64,000 bases of DNA, from positions 124,001 through 188,000 of the forward strand of contig NZ_VTTM01000009.1 in assembly GCF_008364795.1 (NCBI RefSeq), given 5' to 3'. A model generated the notes under the pieces. That model did no database searches. It saw only the letters and a list, made by a program, of their open reading frames with translations, and was not told the DNA's origin. A program made the position numbers and the translations under genes. The stretch comes from Azospirillum oryzae. GTDB taxonomy: Bacteria; Pseudomonadota; Alphaproteobacteria; Azospirillales; Azospirillaceae. Within the stretch, counting starts at the first letter, position 1. Every line of letters begins with the position of its first letter. Below, piece after piece: positions 34,190 to 42,142 of this stretch.

Positions 34190-34966
34190 ATGGGTTTCCT
34201 CGCCGCTACCGGCCGGGCCTTCCTGATCTTCCTGGAAGCGACCGGACGCCTTGCCCTGTTCACCGGATCCGCCCTGTCGCACTGCGTGCGTCCGCCGCTC
34301 TATCCACGGCAGATCATGCGGCAGATGATCGACATCGGCTATTACTCGCTGCCGGTGGTCGGGCTGACGGCGCTGTTCACCGGCATGGTGCTGGCGCTGC
34401 AGAGCTATAGCGGCTTCTCCCGCTTCCAGGCGGAGGGTGCCATCGCCACCGTCGTCGTGCTGTCGATCACCCGGGAACTTGGCCCGGTGCTGGCCGGCCT
34501 GATGGTGGCGGGCCGCATCGGCGCCGCCATGGCGGCGGAGATCGGCACCATGCGGGTGACCGAGCAGATCGACGCGCTGTCGACCCTGTCGACCAACCCG
34601 CACAAGTATCTGGTGGCGCCGCGGCTGATCGCCGGCCTGACCATGGTGCCGCTGCTGGTGGTGGTCGCCGACATCATCGGCGTGTTCGGCGGTTTCCTGG
34701 TCGGCGTCTACCGGCTGGACTTCAACGCCGCCAGCTACATCAACCGCACCTGGGAATTCCTGGAACCGCTGGACGTGATCTCCGGTCTGGTCAAGGCGGC
34801 GATCTTCGGCTTCCTGATCGCGCTGATGGGCTGCTACCACGGTTACCACTCGAAGGGCGGCGCCCAGGGCGTCGGTGCCGCGACCACCAACGCGGTGGTG
34901 TCGGCCTCGATCATGATCCTGGTGTGGAACTACCTGATCACCGGCCTCTTCTTCTCGACCAAGTGA
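34190..34966 (+). CDS. mlaE: MlaE-family lipid transport permease
   Basis: 258 residues, the normal MlaE length, with five or six membrane helices and no STAS domain. Conserved features are GMVLALQSYSGFSRF, REIG-like RELGPVLAGLMVAGRIGAAMA, and the EQIDALSTLSTNPHKYLVAPR loop. Family role: inner-membrane permease of the phospholipid transporter that keeps outer-membrane asymmetry. It is followed after 10 bases by its ATPase. Unlike the operon at 3188-6800, no MCE or lipoprotein gene adjoins; the partners must be encoded elsewhere or shared. Confidence 0.93.
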   Translation: MGFLAATGRAFLIFLEATGRLALFTGSALSHCVRPPLYPRQIMRQMIDIGYYSLPVVGLTALFTGMVLALQSYSGFSRFQAEGAIATVVVLSITRELGPVLAGLMVAGRIGAAMAAEIGTMRVTEQIDALSTLSTNPHKYLVAPRLIAGLTMVPLLVVVADIIGVFGGFLVGVYRLDFNAASYINRTWEFLEPLDVISGLVKAAIFGFLIALMGCYHGYHSKGGAQGVGAATTNAVVSASIMILVWNYLITGLFFSTK

Positions 34967-34976
34967 GCGCCACCCC

Positions 34977-35768
34977 ATGACCGCTTCGCCCATGACCACT
35001 GTCCCCAAGATCGCGCTCAAGGGCGTCACCAAGCATTTCGGCCCGAAGAAGGTGCTGAACGGCATCGATCTGGAGGTGGCGAAGGGCGAGTCGCTGGTCG
35101 TCATCGGCGGGTCGGGCACCGGCAAGTCGGTGATGCTGAAGAGCATCCTCGGCCTGCTGACGCCGGATTCCGGCTCGATCAAGGTCGACGGCGAAGAGAC
35201 GACGCGGCTGCGCTCGCGCGAGCGGGAGAAGCTGCTGCACAAGTTCGGCATGCTGTTTCAGGGCGCCGCCCTGTTCGACAGTCTGCCGGTCTGGGAAAAC
35301 GTCGCCTTCGGCCTGATCCAGGGCGAGCATATGCCGCGATCCCAGGCCAAGGAGATTGCCATCGCCAAGCTGGGCGCCGTCGGCCTCACCCCGGACGTGG
35401 CGGAACTGTCGCCGTCGGAGCTGTCGGGCGGCATGCAGAAGCGCGTCGGCCTTGCCCGCGCCATCGCCGACGAGCCGGAGATCATCTTCTTCGACGAGCC
35501 GACGACCGGCCTCGACCCGATCATGGCCGACGTCATCAACGAGCTGATCGTGCAGTGCGTGAAGGACCTTGGCGCCACCGCGGTCACCATCACCCACGAC
35601 ATGGCGTCCGCCCGCAAGATCGCCGACCGCGTCGCCATGATCTATCAGGGCCGCATCATCTGGACCGGCCACGCCCGCGACATCGACAATTCGGGCAACG
35701 CCTATGTCGACCAGTTCGTCCATGGCCGGGCGGATGGGCCGATCAAGATGCAGATCAAGGCGCTCTGA
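34977..35768 (+). CDS. mlaF: MlaF-type ABC transporter ATP-binding protein
   Basis: 263 residues. Walker A GGSGTGKS is at 44-51; the signature LSGGMQKRVGLARA and Walker B IIFFDEPTTGLDP follow, with the H-loop in ITHDMASARK. The C-terminal tail with YVDQFVHGRADGPI is typical of MlaF, where it contacts the neighbouring subunit. All catalytic residues are intact. A second in-frame ATG five codons downstream (MTTVPK) is possible. It is cotranscribed with the permease at 34190. Confidence 0.94.
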   Translation: MTASPMTTVPKIALKGVTKHFGPKKVLNGIDLEVAKGESLVVIGGSGTGKSVMLKSILGLLTPDSGSIKVDGEETTRLRSREREKLLHKFGMLFQGAALFDSLPVWENVAFGLIQGEHMPRSQAKEIAIAKLGAVGLTPDVAELSPSELSGGMQKRVGLARAIADEPEIIFFDEPTTGLDPIMADVINELIVQCVKDLGATAVTITHDMASARKIADRVAMIYQGRIIWTGHARDIDNSGNAYVDQFVHGRADGPIKMQIKAL

Positions 35769-35849
35769 CCGGAACATAGTCCGGAGTCGCGAGTTGTCGG
35801 ACGGGGGCCTGCCGTAACGCCCCGTCCGTTCAGCCCGTGCCCGGAGACG

Positions 35850-36536
35850 ATGCCGGTGAGTTTGCAGTCCGCGGCGTCCCAGTCCTTCGACATCGACGAG
35901 GCGTTCCGCCGCCTGCGGGTCGCCGTCGCCGCCTATCCCAAGGCGGCGATGTTCGAGCTGCGCGACCGTGGCCACGCCTCCCCTTTCGAGCAGCTGGTCG
36001 CCAGCCTGATCTCCGCCCGGACGCGGGACGAGACGACGCTGGCGGTCGCCGAGCGGCTGTTCGCGGTGGCCGCCACCCCCGCCGCGATGGCCGCCCTGCC
36101 GGAAGACCGGCTGGTGGATCTGCTGCACGGCGCCACCTTCCCGGAACCGAAAGCCCGCGACATCCGCGACCTGTCCCGCCGCATCGTCGAGGAGCATGGC
36201 GGCGAGGTGCCCGATACGCCGGACGGGCTGATGCGCTTTCGCGGCGTCGGGCCGAAGATCGCGGCGCTGACGCTGGCCGTCGGCTTCGACATTCCGGCGC
36301 TGGCGGTCGACATCCATGTCCACCGCGTCACCAACCGCTGGGGCTATGTGCGGGCGCGCACGCCGGAAAAGACGATGACGGCGCTGCTGGCGGTGCTGCC
36401 CAAGCGCTATTGGGTGGAGATCAATGAGCGGCTGGTGCCCTTCGGCAAATGGGTCTGCACCGGCGAAAGGCCGCGCTGCTCCACCTGTCCGCTGCTGTCG
36501 ATGTGCGCGCGGGTGGGCGTGACCGAGTCACGCTGA
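35850..36536 (+). CDS. Endonuclease III homologue with [4Fe-4S] loop
   Basis: 228 residues. The helix-hairpin-helix is RFRGVGPKIAALTL with the catalytic lysine at Lys136 and the catalytic aspartate at Asp154 in AVDIHVHRV, as in Nth. Four cysteines spaced C-x6-C-x2-C-x5-C (203, 210, 213, 219) form the iron-sulfur cluster loop. Family role: DNA glycosylase/AP lyase for oxidised pyrimidines. The centre lacks some canonical Nth residues (SARTRDETTLAV in place of the usual ...S.Q.TD), so this may be the divergent second Nth-like paralogue rather than the main one. It starts 81 bases after mlaF. Confidence 0.9.
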   Translation: MPVSLQSAASQSFDIDEAFRRLRVAVAAYPKAAMFELRDRGHASPFEQLVASLISARTRDETTLAVAERLFAVAATPAAMAALPEDRLVDLLHGATFPEPKARDIRDLSRRIVEEHGGEVPDTPDGLMRFRGVGPKIAALTLAVGFDIPALAVDIHVHRVTNRWGYVRARTPEKTMTALLAVLPKRYWVEINERLVPFGKWVCTGERPRCSTCPLLSMCARVGVTESR

Positions 36537-36619
36537 CGATAGGATTGATGCAGATCCTGGCGGGGTGCCGGAGGCTTGGCTAGAAGACGGCCGGGTTTCC
36601 GCTTTCCGAGGCTCTTGCG

Positions 36620-36862
36620 ATGATCGTCTATGCCCTGCACTGCGCCTGCGGCCATGATTTCGACCAGTGGTTCGACAATATGGCCGATTACGACGCCAAG
36701 AAGGCCGCCGGTATCCCCTGCCCGTCCTGCGGCGGCACCGAAGTCGCCAAGGCCATCATGGCCCCGCGCGTCGGCAAGTCCCTGCCGGCGCCCGCCCCGG
36801 CCTGCGCGCCCGCCTGCGCCCCCAGTGGCTGCGGCGGGGGCGGCTGTCCGATGATGATGTGA
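36620..36862 (+). CDS. DUF1178/FmdB-like zinc ribbon protein
   Basis: 80 residues. The N-terminal MIVYALHCACGHDFDQWFDN with Cys8 and Cys10 and the later CPSCGGTEVAKAIMAPRV (Cys34, Cys37) is the DUF1178 zinc-ribbon pattern. The usual C-terminal half of DUF1178 (normally about 140-150 residues in total) is missing and replaced by a Cys/Gly/Pro-rich tail ending CGGGGCPMMM, which may bind another metal ion. Function unknown. It lies 83 bases after the endonuclease III homologue on the same strand. Confidence 0.82.
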   Translation: MIVYALHCACGHDFDQWFDNMADYDAKKAAGIPCPSCGGTEVAKAIMAPRVGKSLPAPAPACAPACAPSGCGGGGCPMMM

Positions 36863-36874
36863 GATAGGCGGCGC

Positions 36875-37825
36875 TCAGCGCCGCCGTGCCTCCGCCGTCA
36901 GCCGCGGACCGGGCGTCAGTTCCTCGCGGCGGCGGGGGCCGCCGAAGCTCGGCTCGACGCGGGTGTCGCGCGGACGGTCGTCGCCGGCCGGTGTGCGGCT
37001 GAGTGGATCGACGCCCCGGCCGCTGCGCCACCATGCGAAGCCGAGGCCGCCCAGCGTCGCGGCGAGCAGCCCGGCGACACCGGCACGCGCGGCGTTGGAC
37101 TGCCAGACCGACGGGGCCGCGCCGACCGCAACCGGTTCCTCCACCGGGACCGGCTTCCCGTCGGGCGTGGTCGCCGACACCGCCCCGCGCGGTGCGGCCT
37201 GCGGCACCGGCCCCTCGGATGCGCTGGCGGAGGCGCTGGCCGACGGACGCGGCGCGCTCTGGGGAGTCGGGCTGGAAGGCGCGGCAGCGGAAGCCGGCGC
37301 GCTCGCCGATGGACGCGCCGCCGGGGCGGCGGCGCTGTGGCTGGCGGAAGAGGACGACGACGACGAGGACGACACCGGGGCGCCGCCGAATTGGGCCATG
37401 CCGCCGACGCTCTCGTTGCCCGACTCGACCCGGCCGGTCGGGGCGGCGCGCGGCGTCACCTCCTTCTCGTGGCGGGTCTGGCCAACCTGGCTCTTGGACA
37501 GGCTGCCCATGGTCGGCGCGGCCTTCTTTTCGCGGTCGCCCATCATTTTTGCGATGGTGGCCTGATCCAGGTTGCCGGTGGCGGGCAGGCCCACCGACTT
37601 CTGATAGGCGCTGAGGGCTGAGCGGGTTTCCGGCGTCATCTGGCCCTTGGCCCGGCCGCCGATGTCGAAGCCCTTTTCCTTGAGGATGGTCTGCGCCCAC
37701 TGGATGTCGGCGACCGATGGCTCCGCCCTTGCCGGAGCGGGCGTTCCCACGGTCAGAGCCGACACCACCACCGCGACAGCCGCCACCGCGGCGCCACCAT
37801 GCACCCGCCGCGAAATCCCAGACAT
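36875..37825 (-). CDS. Periplasmic peptidoglycan-binding-domain protein with C-terminal membrane helix
   Basis: 316 residues. A signal peptide (about 1-34, ending APARA) is followed by a PG_binding_1-like domain (about 36-95, with ILKEKGFDIGGRAKGQMTPETR and ATGNLDQATIAKMM). A long disordered Ser/Ala/Pro linker includes a run of ten Ser (about 152-161). A single membrane helix (about 246-264) and a basic tail end the protein. It probably tethers the inner membrane to peptidoglycan. The serine run comes from a GAC/GAG-type triplet repeat on the plus strand (about 37346-37375) that could slip. Convergent with the zinc-ribbon gene. Confidence 0.82.
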   Translation of the reverse strand: MSGISRRVHGGAAVAAVAVVVSALTVGTPAPARAEPSVADIQWAQTILKEKGFDIGGRAKGQMTPETRSALSAYQKSVGLPATGNLDQATIAKMMGDREKKAAPTMGSLSKSQVGQTRHEKEVTPRAAPTGRVESGNESVGGMAQFGGAPVSSSSSSSSSASHSAAAPAARPSASAPASAAAPSSPTPQSAPRPSASASASASEGPVPQAAPRGAVSATTPDGKPVPVEEPVAVGAAPSVWQSNAARAGVAGLLAATLGGLGFAWWRSGRGVDPLSRTPAGDDRPRDTRVEPSFGGPRRREELTPGPRLTAEARRR

Positions 37826-38071
37826 TGCCTCTCCCTCCGTCCGTGACGCCAGACCGACTTCAGAGCCACGACACTCCCCCGAATCGGGGAAATCCAGATC
37901 GTGTTACCAGATTGCGTCGCTTTTCCGGCGGCGATTTTGGTGCGTCTGCGTTGTCCGCCGCGCAGCGTTGCCGAAAAGGCGCGTTCCCGGAAATGGTGCA
38001 CGAAAATGGATCGAAAAGCCCCGGTCGTGGTAGCGTCAAATCGGGGACGAAAAAGGAGCGAGTCGCAAGCC

Positions 38072-38353
38072 ATGACCGGGACCATAGCCGCACGCTTGCC
38101 GGCCCTGCCGGTGCTGGCCTGCCTGTCCACGCTCGCCCTGCTGTCCGGCTGCAGCAGCCCGCCGTCCTACCGCGAGTGGACCGCCAGCCCCGACGTGCCC
38201 ACCGTCGCCTATGACGAATGCACCGAGCAGGTGGACAACACCATGCGCCTGCGCGGCTATCCCCTGCGCCCGCTGCCGGAAACGCCGCAGTTCGGCTATC
38301 GCAAGGAGATCTTCGCGCTGTGCATGCGCCGCAAGGGCTATGCGGCGGAGTGA
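38072..38353 (+). CDS. Small lipoprotein
   Basis: 93 residues. The N terminus has a hydrophobic stretch and lipobox LLSGC, giving lipidated Cys29 or near it. The mature part carries two further cysteines (in YDECTEQVD and FALCMRRKG) that could form a disulfide. No family was recognised. AAGGAG lies about 12 bases before the ATG at 38072; the longer frame from 37901 is rejected. Convergent with the small membrane protein gene at 38372. Confidence 0.75.
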   Translation: MTGTIAARLPALPVLACLSTLALLSGCSSPPSYREWTASPDVPTVAYDECTEQVDNTMRLRGYPLRPLPETPQFGYRKEIFALCMRRKGYAAE

Positions 38354-38371
38354 CGCCTTGCCGCCCGGCCG

Positions 38372-38785
38372 TTACCGGCCGCCGGCGAAATGCAGGTAGG
38401 CCAGGGCGCCCGCCAGCGTGCCGATCAGGATCACCGTCAGATAGATGCGCAGCGGCAGGGCGACCGGTTCAGCGGATTTGCGCTTGCCCTTCGATTTGCG
38501 GGGAGTTGCCGGGACGGGCTTCGGTGGAGGCCGGACGCTTCCGCCCCTGGTGGGATCGTACAGCTCGATCAGCGTCCAGTTGAACTCCATCCCTTCATAG
38601 GCGGAGTCGGCGTTGTAATCGAGCTGGATCAGCCGGAAATAGGCCCGCGGGTTGATGCCGACCATCCGGTCGAAGCGCGCCTTGGCGTGGGCAAGCTCCT
38701 CGCCGACCTCCAGCGTCTTCCACCCCTTGCCACGCGCCTTCTGGATGGCGAATCGGGTCGGCTGGGGCGGACGGGGGGACGGCAT
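38372..38785 (-). CDS. C-tail-anchored hypothetical protein
   Basis: 137 residues. The cytoplasmic part contains KARGKGWKTLEVGEELAHAK and FRLIQLDYNADSAYEG, and a single membrane helix lies at the C terminus (about 113-132), so the protein is probably tail-anchored in the inner membrane. A basic Pro/Lys linker joins the two. No family was recognised. It ends 18 bases from the small lipoprotein gene's stop and starts 21 bases after the GH1 gene's stop on the same strand, so it may be read through from it. Confidence 0.72.
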   Translation of the reverse strand: MPSPRPPQPTRFAIQKARGKGWKTLEVGEELAHAKARFDRMVGINPRAYFRLIQLDYNADSAYEGMEFNWTLIELYDPTRGGSVRPPPKPVPATPRKSKGKRKSAEPVALPLRIYLTVILIGTLAGALAYLHFAGGR

Positions 38786-38806
38786 GGCCGCAGTCTACCG
38801 CCACCC

Positions 38807-40264
38807 TCAGGCCAGCGGAACGGCGTTGTTGCGGATGACCGAGGCGTACCAGTCGTAGCTGGCCTTCGGGGTGCGGGCCATCGTCTTGCGGTCGACCTGG
38901 ACAAGGCCGAAATGGCGGCGGTAGCCCTCCGACCATTCGAAATTGTCCAGCAGGGTCCAGGCCATGTAGCCCTTGAGGTTGCAGCCCTCGTCGATCGACT
39001 TGGCGGCGGCCAGCAGATGGTCGCGCAGATAGGCGATGCGATCGCGGTCCTCGACACGGCCGCTCGGGCCGATGCTGTCGGGATAGTCGGCGCCGTTCTC
39101 CGTCACATAGACCGGCGGGTTGCCGTATTTCTCCTGCAGTTCGGCCAGGATTTCGCTCAGCCCATCCGGCTCCACCGGCCAGTCCATGCCGGTCTTGCGC
39201 GTGCCCTCCGGCGCCGAGCCGTAGCCGGTGCCGAACAGCCCCTGCAGATCGGGCTGCTGGTGCATGCGGCTGTAGTAGTTGACGCCGAGGAAATCGACCG
39301 GCTGGTTGATGCGCGCCAGATCGTCGGGCTTGGCGATGCGGGCGAAGTCCGCCTCCAGCAACTCCGGGAAGCGGCCCTTGAACAGCGGGTCGAGGCAGGA
39401 GCGGTTCCACACCGCATCCCACATCAGCGAGGCCGGATAGTTCGAGTCGAGTCCGCCGACCGGCCAGGACGGCTGCAGCGACAGCACGGTGCCGAGCTGC
39501 CAGTTCCTGCCGCCGGCCTTGCGGAGCGCCGCCAGTGCGGTGCCCTGGGCGAGATTCTGGTGGTGGATCGCCTTCAGGCAGGTCTCGCGCCCGGTCAGGC
39601 CGGGCGCATGGCCGCCGGTGCCGTGGCCGAAGATGGCGACCACCGACGGCTCGTTCAGCATCACCCAGTGCTTGGCGCGGTCGCCCAGCCGGGCGGTCAC
39701 CGCCAGCGCGTAATCGGTGAACCAGCCGGCGATGTCGCGGTTGGTCCAGCCGCCGCGGTCCTGCAGGGCCTGCGGCAGGTCCCAATGGAATAGGCAGGGC
39801 CAGGGCTGGATGCCTTTCGCCAGCAGCGTGTCGGTCAGCCGGTCGTAGAAGTCCAGCCCCTTGGCATTCACCGCACCGGTGCCCTGCGGCATCACCCGCG
39901 GCCAGGCGATGGAGAAGCGGTAGGCCTTCATCCCGGCCCGCGCCATCAGATCCACATCCTCGGCATAGCGGTGGTAATGGTCGCAGGCCACGTCGCCGGT
40001 GTCGCCGTTGGCGATTCGCCCGTAGGAATGGCTGAAGGTGTCCCAGACGCTGGGCGCCCGTCCATCCTCGGCGACGGCGCCCTCGATCTGGTAGCTGGAG
40101 GTGGAGACGCCCCACAGGAAATCGTCGGGGAAGGACGTCGACGGAACGGCGGTTCCGGGAGCCGCCTGGACGGGCTTGCGGCTCAGCGCCGCGAAGGCAG
40201 CGGTGCCGGCCGCGGTGACCGCGGTCGCCTTCAGGGCCGTCTTCAGGAAAGTCCGCCGCCGCAT
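38807..40264 (-). CDS. GH1 beta-glucosidase, Tat-exported
   Basis: 485 residues. The N terminus MRRRTFLKTALKA is a twin-arginine signal (here RRR) followed by a hydrophobic stretch and AQA-like VQAAPG cleavage site, so it acts in the periplasm. GH1 features: FLWGVSTSSYQIEGA, the acid/base Glu in MLNEPSV, and the nucleophile Glu in YVTENGADY, with WTLLDNFEWSEGY near the end. It hydrolyses beta-glucosides or related sugars; a periplasmic position fits use of plant-derived glycosides. The ATG at 40264 has GGAG at nine bases; the upstream ATG at 40273 is too close to that site. Confidence 0.93.
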   Translation of the reverse strand: MRRRTFLKTALKATAVTAAGTAAFAALSRKPVQAAPGTAVPSTSFPDDFLWGVSTSSYQIEGAVAEDGRAPSVWDTFSHSYGRIANGDTGDVACDHYHRYAEDVDLMARAGMKAYRFSIAWPRVMPQGTGAVNAKGLDFYDRLTDTLLAKGIQPWPCLFHWDLPQALQDRGGWTNRDIAGWFTDYALAVTARLGDRAKHWVMLNEPSVVAIFGHGTGGHAPGLTGRETCLKAIHHQNLAQGTALAALRKAGGRNWQLGTVLSLQPSWPVGGLDSNYPASLMWDAVWNRSCLDPLFKGRFPELLEADFARIAKPDDLARINQPVDFLGVNYYSRMHQQPDLQGLFGTGYGSAPEGTRKTGMDWPVEPDGLSEILAELQEKYGNPPVYVTENGADYPDSIGPSGRVEDRDRIAYLRDHLLAAAKSIDEGCNLKGYMAWTLLDNFEWSEGYRRHFGLVQVDRKTMARTPKASYDWYASVIRNNAVPLA

Positions 40265-40414
40265 CGCCTGCATCTCCACTCTATCCGCCGATCCCGACGC
40301 CGCGCACTCTATGCGGTCCGGCGGCGTTGGCAACCGGGGGATTACCCGGAACACCGATTTCAAGGGACCACGTCGCCATAGGCGCGGGCCGGATGCTGGA
40401 ATATAGTGGCGGTC

Positions 40415-40609
40415 ATGCAAAACCTTTTCCCCATCCTGATGGTCATGGCGATGCTGGCGGTGGTCGGCTCGCTGTTCGTCGGCCTCTTCTTCATGGCCCG
40501 CGGCGGCCGGGGCGATCCCCGCCGCTCCAACAAGGCGATGCGGCTGCGCGTGATGCTGCAGGGTGCGGCGCTGCTGCTGTTCGTCCTCGCCATCCTGACC
40601 AAAGGCTGA
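40415..40609 (+). CDS. Twin-transmembrane small protein (HIG1-like)
   Basis: 64 residues: two membrane helices (about 5-27 and 43-62) joined by a short basic loop GGRGDPRRSNKAMRLRV. This layout matches the small twin-transmembrane proteins related to the HIG1 domain, which in alphaproteobacteria often sit next to the cobalamin adenosyltransferase gene, as here. A role in respiratory-complex assembly is known for HIG1 relatives in mitochondria; it is unproven here. A GTG three codons upstream is the alternative start. The adenosyltransferase gene begins 9 bases after its stop. Confidence 0.82.
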   Translation: MQNLFPILMVMAMLAVVGSLFVGLFFMARGGRGDPRRSNKAMRLRVMLQGAALLLFVLAILTKG

Positions 40610-40618
40610 CGGTTCCCC

Positions 40619-41188
40619 ATGGTGAAGCTGACCAAGATCTACACGCGCGGCGGCGACGCCGGCGAAACCTCGCTCGGCGACGGCAGCCGGGTGCCGAAGC
40701 ATGACCGCCGCGTCGCCGCCTATGGCACGGTGGACGAGGCGAACGCCGTCATCGGCATGGCGCGGCTGCACACCGCCGGTATGACGGAAGCCGACGCCAT
40801 GCTGGGCCGCATCCAGAACGACCTGTTCGACCTGGGCGCCGACCTCTGCACGCCGGAGGAGGAGGACCCGAAATACCCGCCGCTGCGCATCGTGCAGGCG
40901 CAGGTCGACCGGCTGGAGGCGGAGATCGACGCGATGAACGCCGATCTGGCGCCGCTGACCTCCTTCATCCTGCCCGGCGGCTCTCCGGCAGCGGCGCATC
41001 TGCATCTGGCGCGCACCGTCGTGCGGCGGGCGGAACGGCTGATGACCGATCTGGCCCGGCACGAGACGGTGACGCATGCTGCGCTGAAATACGTCAACCG
41101 GCTGTCCGACCATCTGTTCGTGCTGAGCCGGGTGGTGAACCGCAACGGGGCGGACGACGTGCTGTGGGTGCCCGGCGCCAACCGCTGA
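40619..41188 (+). CDS. Cob(I)yrinic acid a,c-diamide adenosyltransferase, PduO type
   Basis: 189 residues. The N-terminal MVKLTKIYTRGGDAGETSLGD holds the ATP-binding TRGGDxGxT motif of PduO-type enzymes; AYGTVDEANAVIG and the C-terminal FVLSRVVNR also match. It transfers the adenosyl group of ATP to cob(I)alamin, the last step in making coenzyme B12. The gene belongs to a unit with the twin-transmembrane protein. ETF and 3-hydroxyacyl-CoA genes follow, but from a separate promoter at 41278. Confidence 0.94.
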   Translation: MVKLTKIYTRGGDAGETSLGDGSRVPKHDRRVAAYGTVDEANAVIGMARLHTAGMTEADAMLGRIQNDLFDLGADLCTPEEEDPKYPPLRIVQAQVDRLEAEIDAMNADLAPLTSFILPGGSPAAAHLHLARTVVRRAERLMTDLARHETVTHAALKYVNRLSDHLFVLSRVVNRNGADDVLWVPGANR

Positions 41189-41277
41189 GCCTGCGCATTC
41201 CGGCGAACACTGCGCAATACGTCCCTGCCGCGACAATCAGGCCGGTACACGACGCCGCCCGCGCATCCGGCGCGTCA

Positions 41278-41306
41278 TTGACAGTGGTAATGCCAGATCC
41301 TATGGT
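41278..41306 (+). promoter_or_regulatory. Sigma70-type promoter of etfBA
   Basis: TTGACA (41278-41283), a 17-base spacer and TATGGT (41301-41306): a consensus -35 with a good -10. It is 71 bases upstream of the etfB ATG and is the best-matching promoter seen in the window. Confidence 0.65.
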
Positions 41307-41376
41307 CCGTTCGCAACCACAGCAATTTTCGCGGTGTTCGCCGTAACAGGCGCGCGCTCAGCAGCCAGGGTGAGTT

Positions 41377-42126
41377 ATGAAAGTCCTCGTCCCCGTTAAG
41401 CGAGTGGTCGACTACAACGTGAAGATCCGCGTCAAGGCGGATGGCAGCGGCGTCGAGACCGCCAACGTGAAGATGAGCATGAACCCCTTCGACGAGATCG
41501 CCGTCGAAGAAGCCGTGCGCCTGAAGGAAGCCGGCACGGCGACCGAGATCGTCGTGGTCTCCGTCGGCCCGACCCAGGCCCAGGAGACCCTGCGCACCGC
41601 TCTCGCCATGGGTGCCGACCGCGCCATCCTGGTGCAGACCGACGTGACGACCGAGCCGCTGGCCGTCGCCAAGCTGCTGAAGTCCCTGGTCGAGAAGGAG
41701 GCCCCCGGCCTCGTCATCCTCGGCAAGCAGGCGATCGACGACGACTGCAACCAGACCGGCCAGATGCTGGCCGCCCTGCTCGGCTGGGGCCAGGGCACCT
41801 TCGCCTCTAAGGTGGTTGCCGGCGACGGCAAGGTCGCGGTCACCCGCGAGATCGACGGCGGCCTGGAGACGGTCGAGCTGAAGCTGCCGGCGGTGGTCAC
41901 CGCCGACCTGCGGCTGAACGAGCCGCGCTATGCCTCGCTGCCCAACATCATGAAGGCGAAGAAGAAGCCGCTGGAGACCGTCGCCCCGGATGCGCTGGGC
42001 GTCGATGTGACCCCGCGTCTGAAGACGCTGAAGGTCGTTGAGCCGCCGAAGCGTCAGGCCGGCATCAAGGTGCCCGACGTCGCCACGCTGGTCGACAAGC
42101 TCAAGAACGATGCGCGCGTGATCTGA
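41377..42126 (+). CDS. etfB: Electron transfer flavoprotein beta subunit
   Basis: 249 residues, the usual length. MKVLVPVKRVVDYNVKIRVK is the family N terminus, MSMNPFDEIAVEEAVRLKE the conserved loop, and LIILGKQ-like LVILGKQAIDDDCNQTGQMLA the AMP-binding region; the recognition loop LNEPRYASLPNIMKAKKK is the dehydrogenase-docking anchor. With EtfA it carries electrons from acyl-CoA and other dehydrogenases to ETF-quinone oxidoreductase. AGGGTGAG precedes the ATG, and a strong promoter lies upstream. First gene of etfB-etfA-hbd. Confidence 0.97.
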   Translation: MKVLVPVKRVVDYNVKIRVKADGSGVETANVKMSMNPFDEIAVEEAVRLKEAGTATEIVVVSVGPTQAQETLRTALAMGADRAILVQTDVTTEPLAVAKLLKSLVEKEAPGLVILGKQAIDDDCNQTGQMLAALLGWGQGTFASKVVAGDGKVAVTREIDGGLETVELKLPAVVTADLRLNEPRYASLPNIMKAKKKPLETVAPDALGVDVTPRLKTLKVVEPPKRQAGIKVPDVATLVDKLKNDARVI

Positions 42127-42142
42127 GGGGGATGAACTGACC

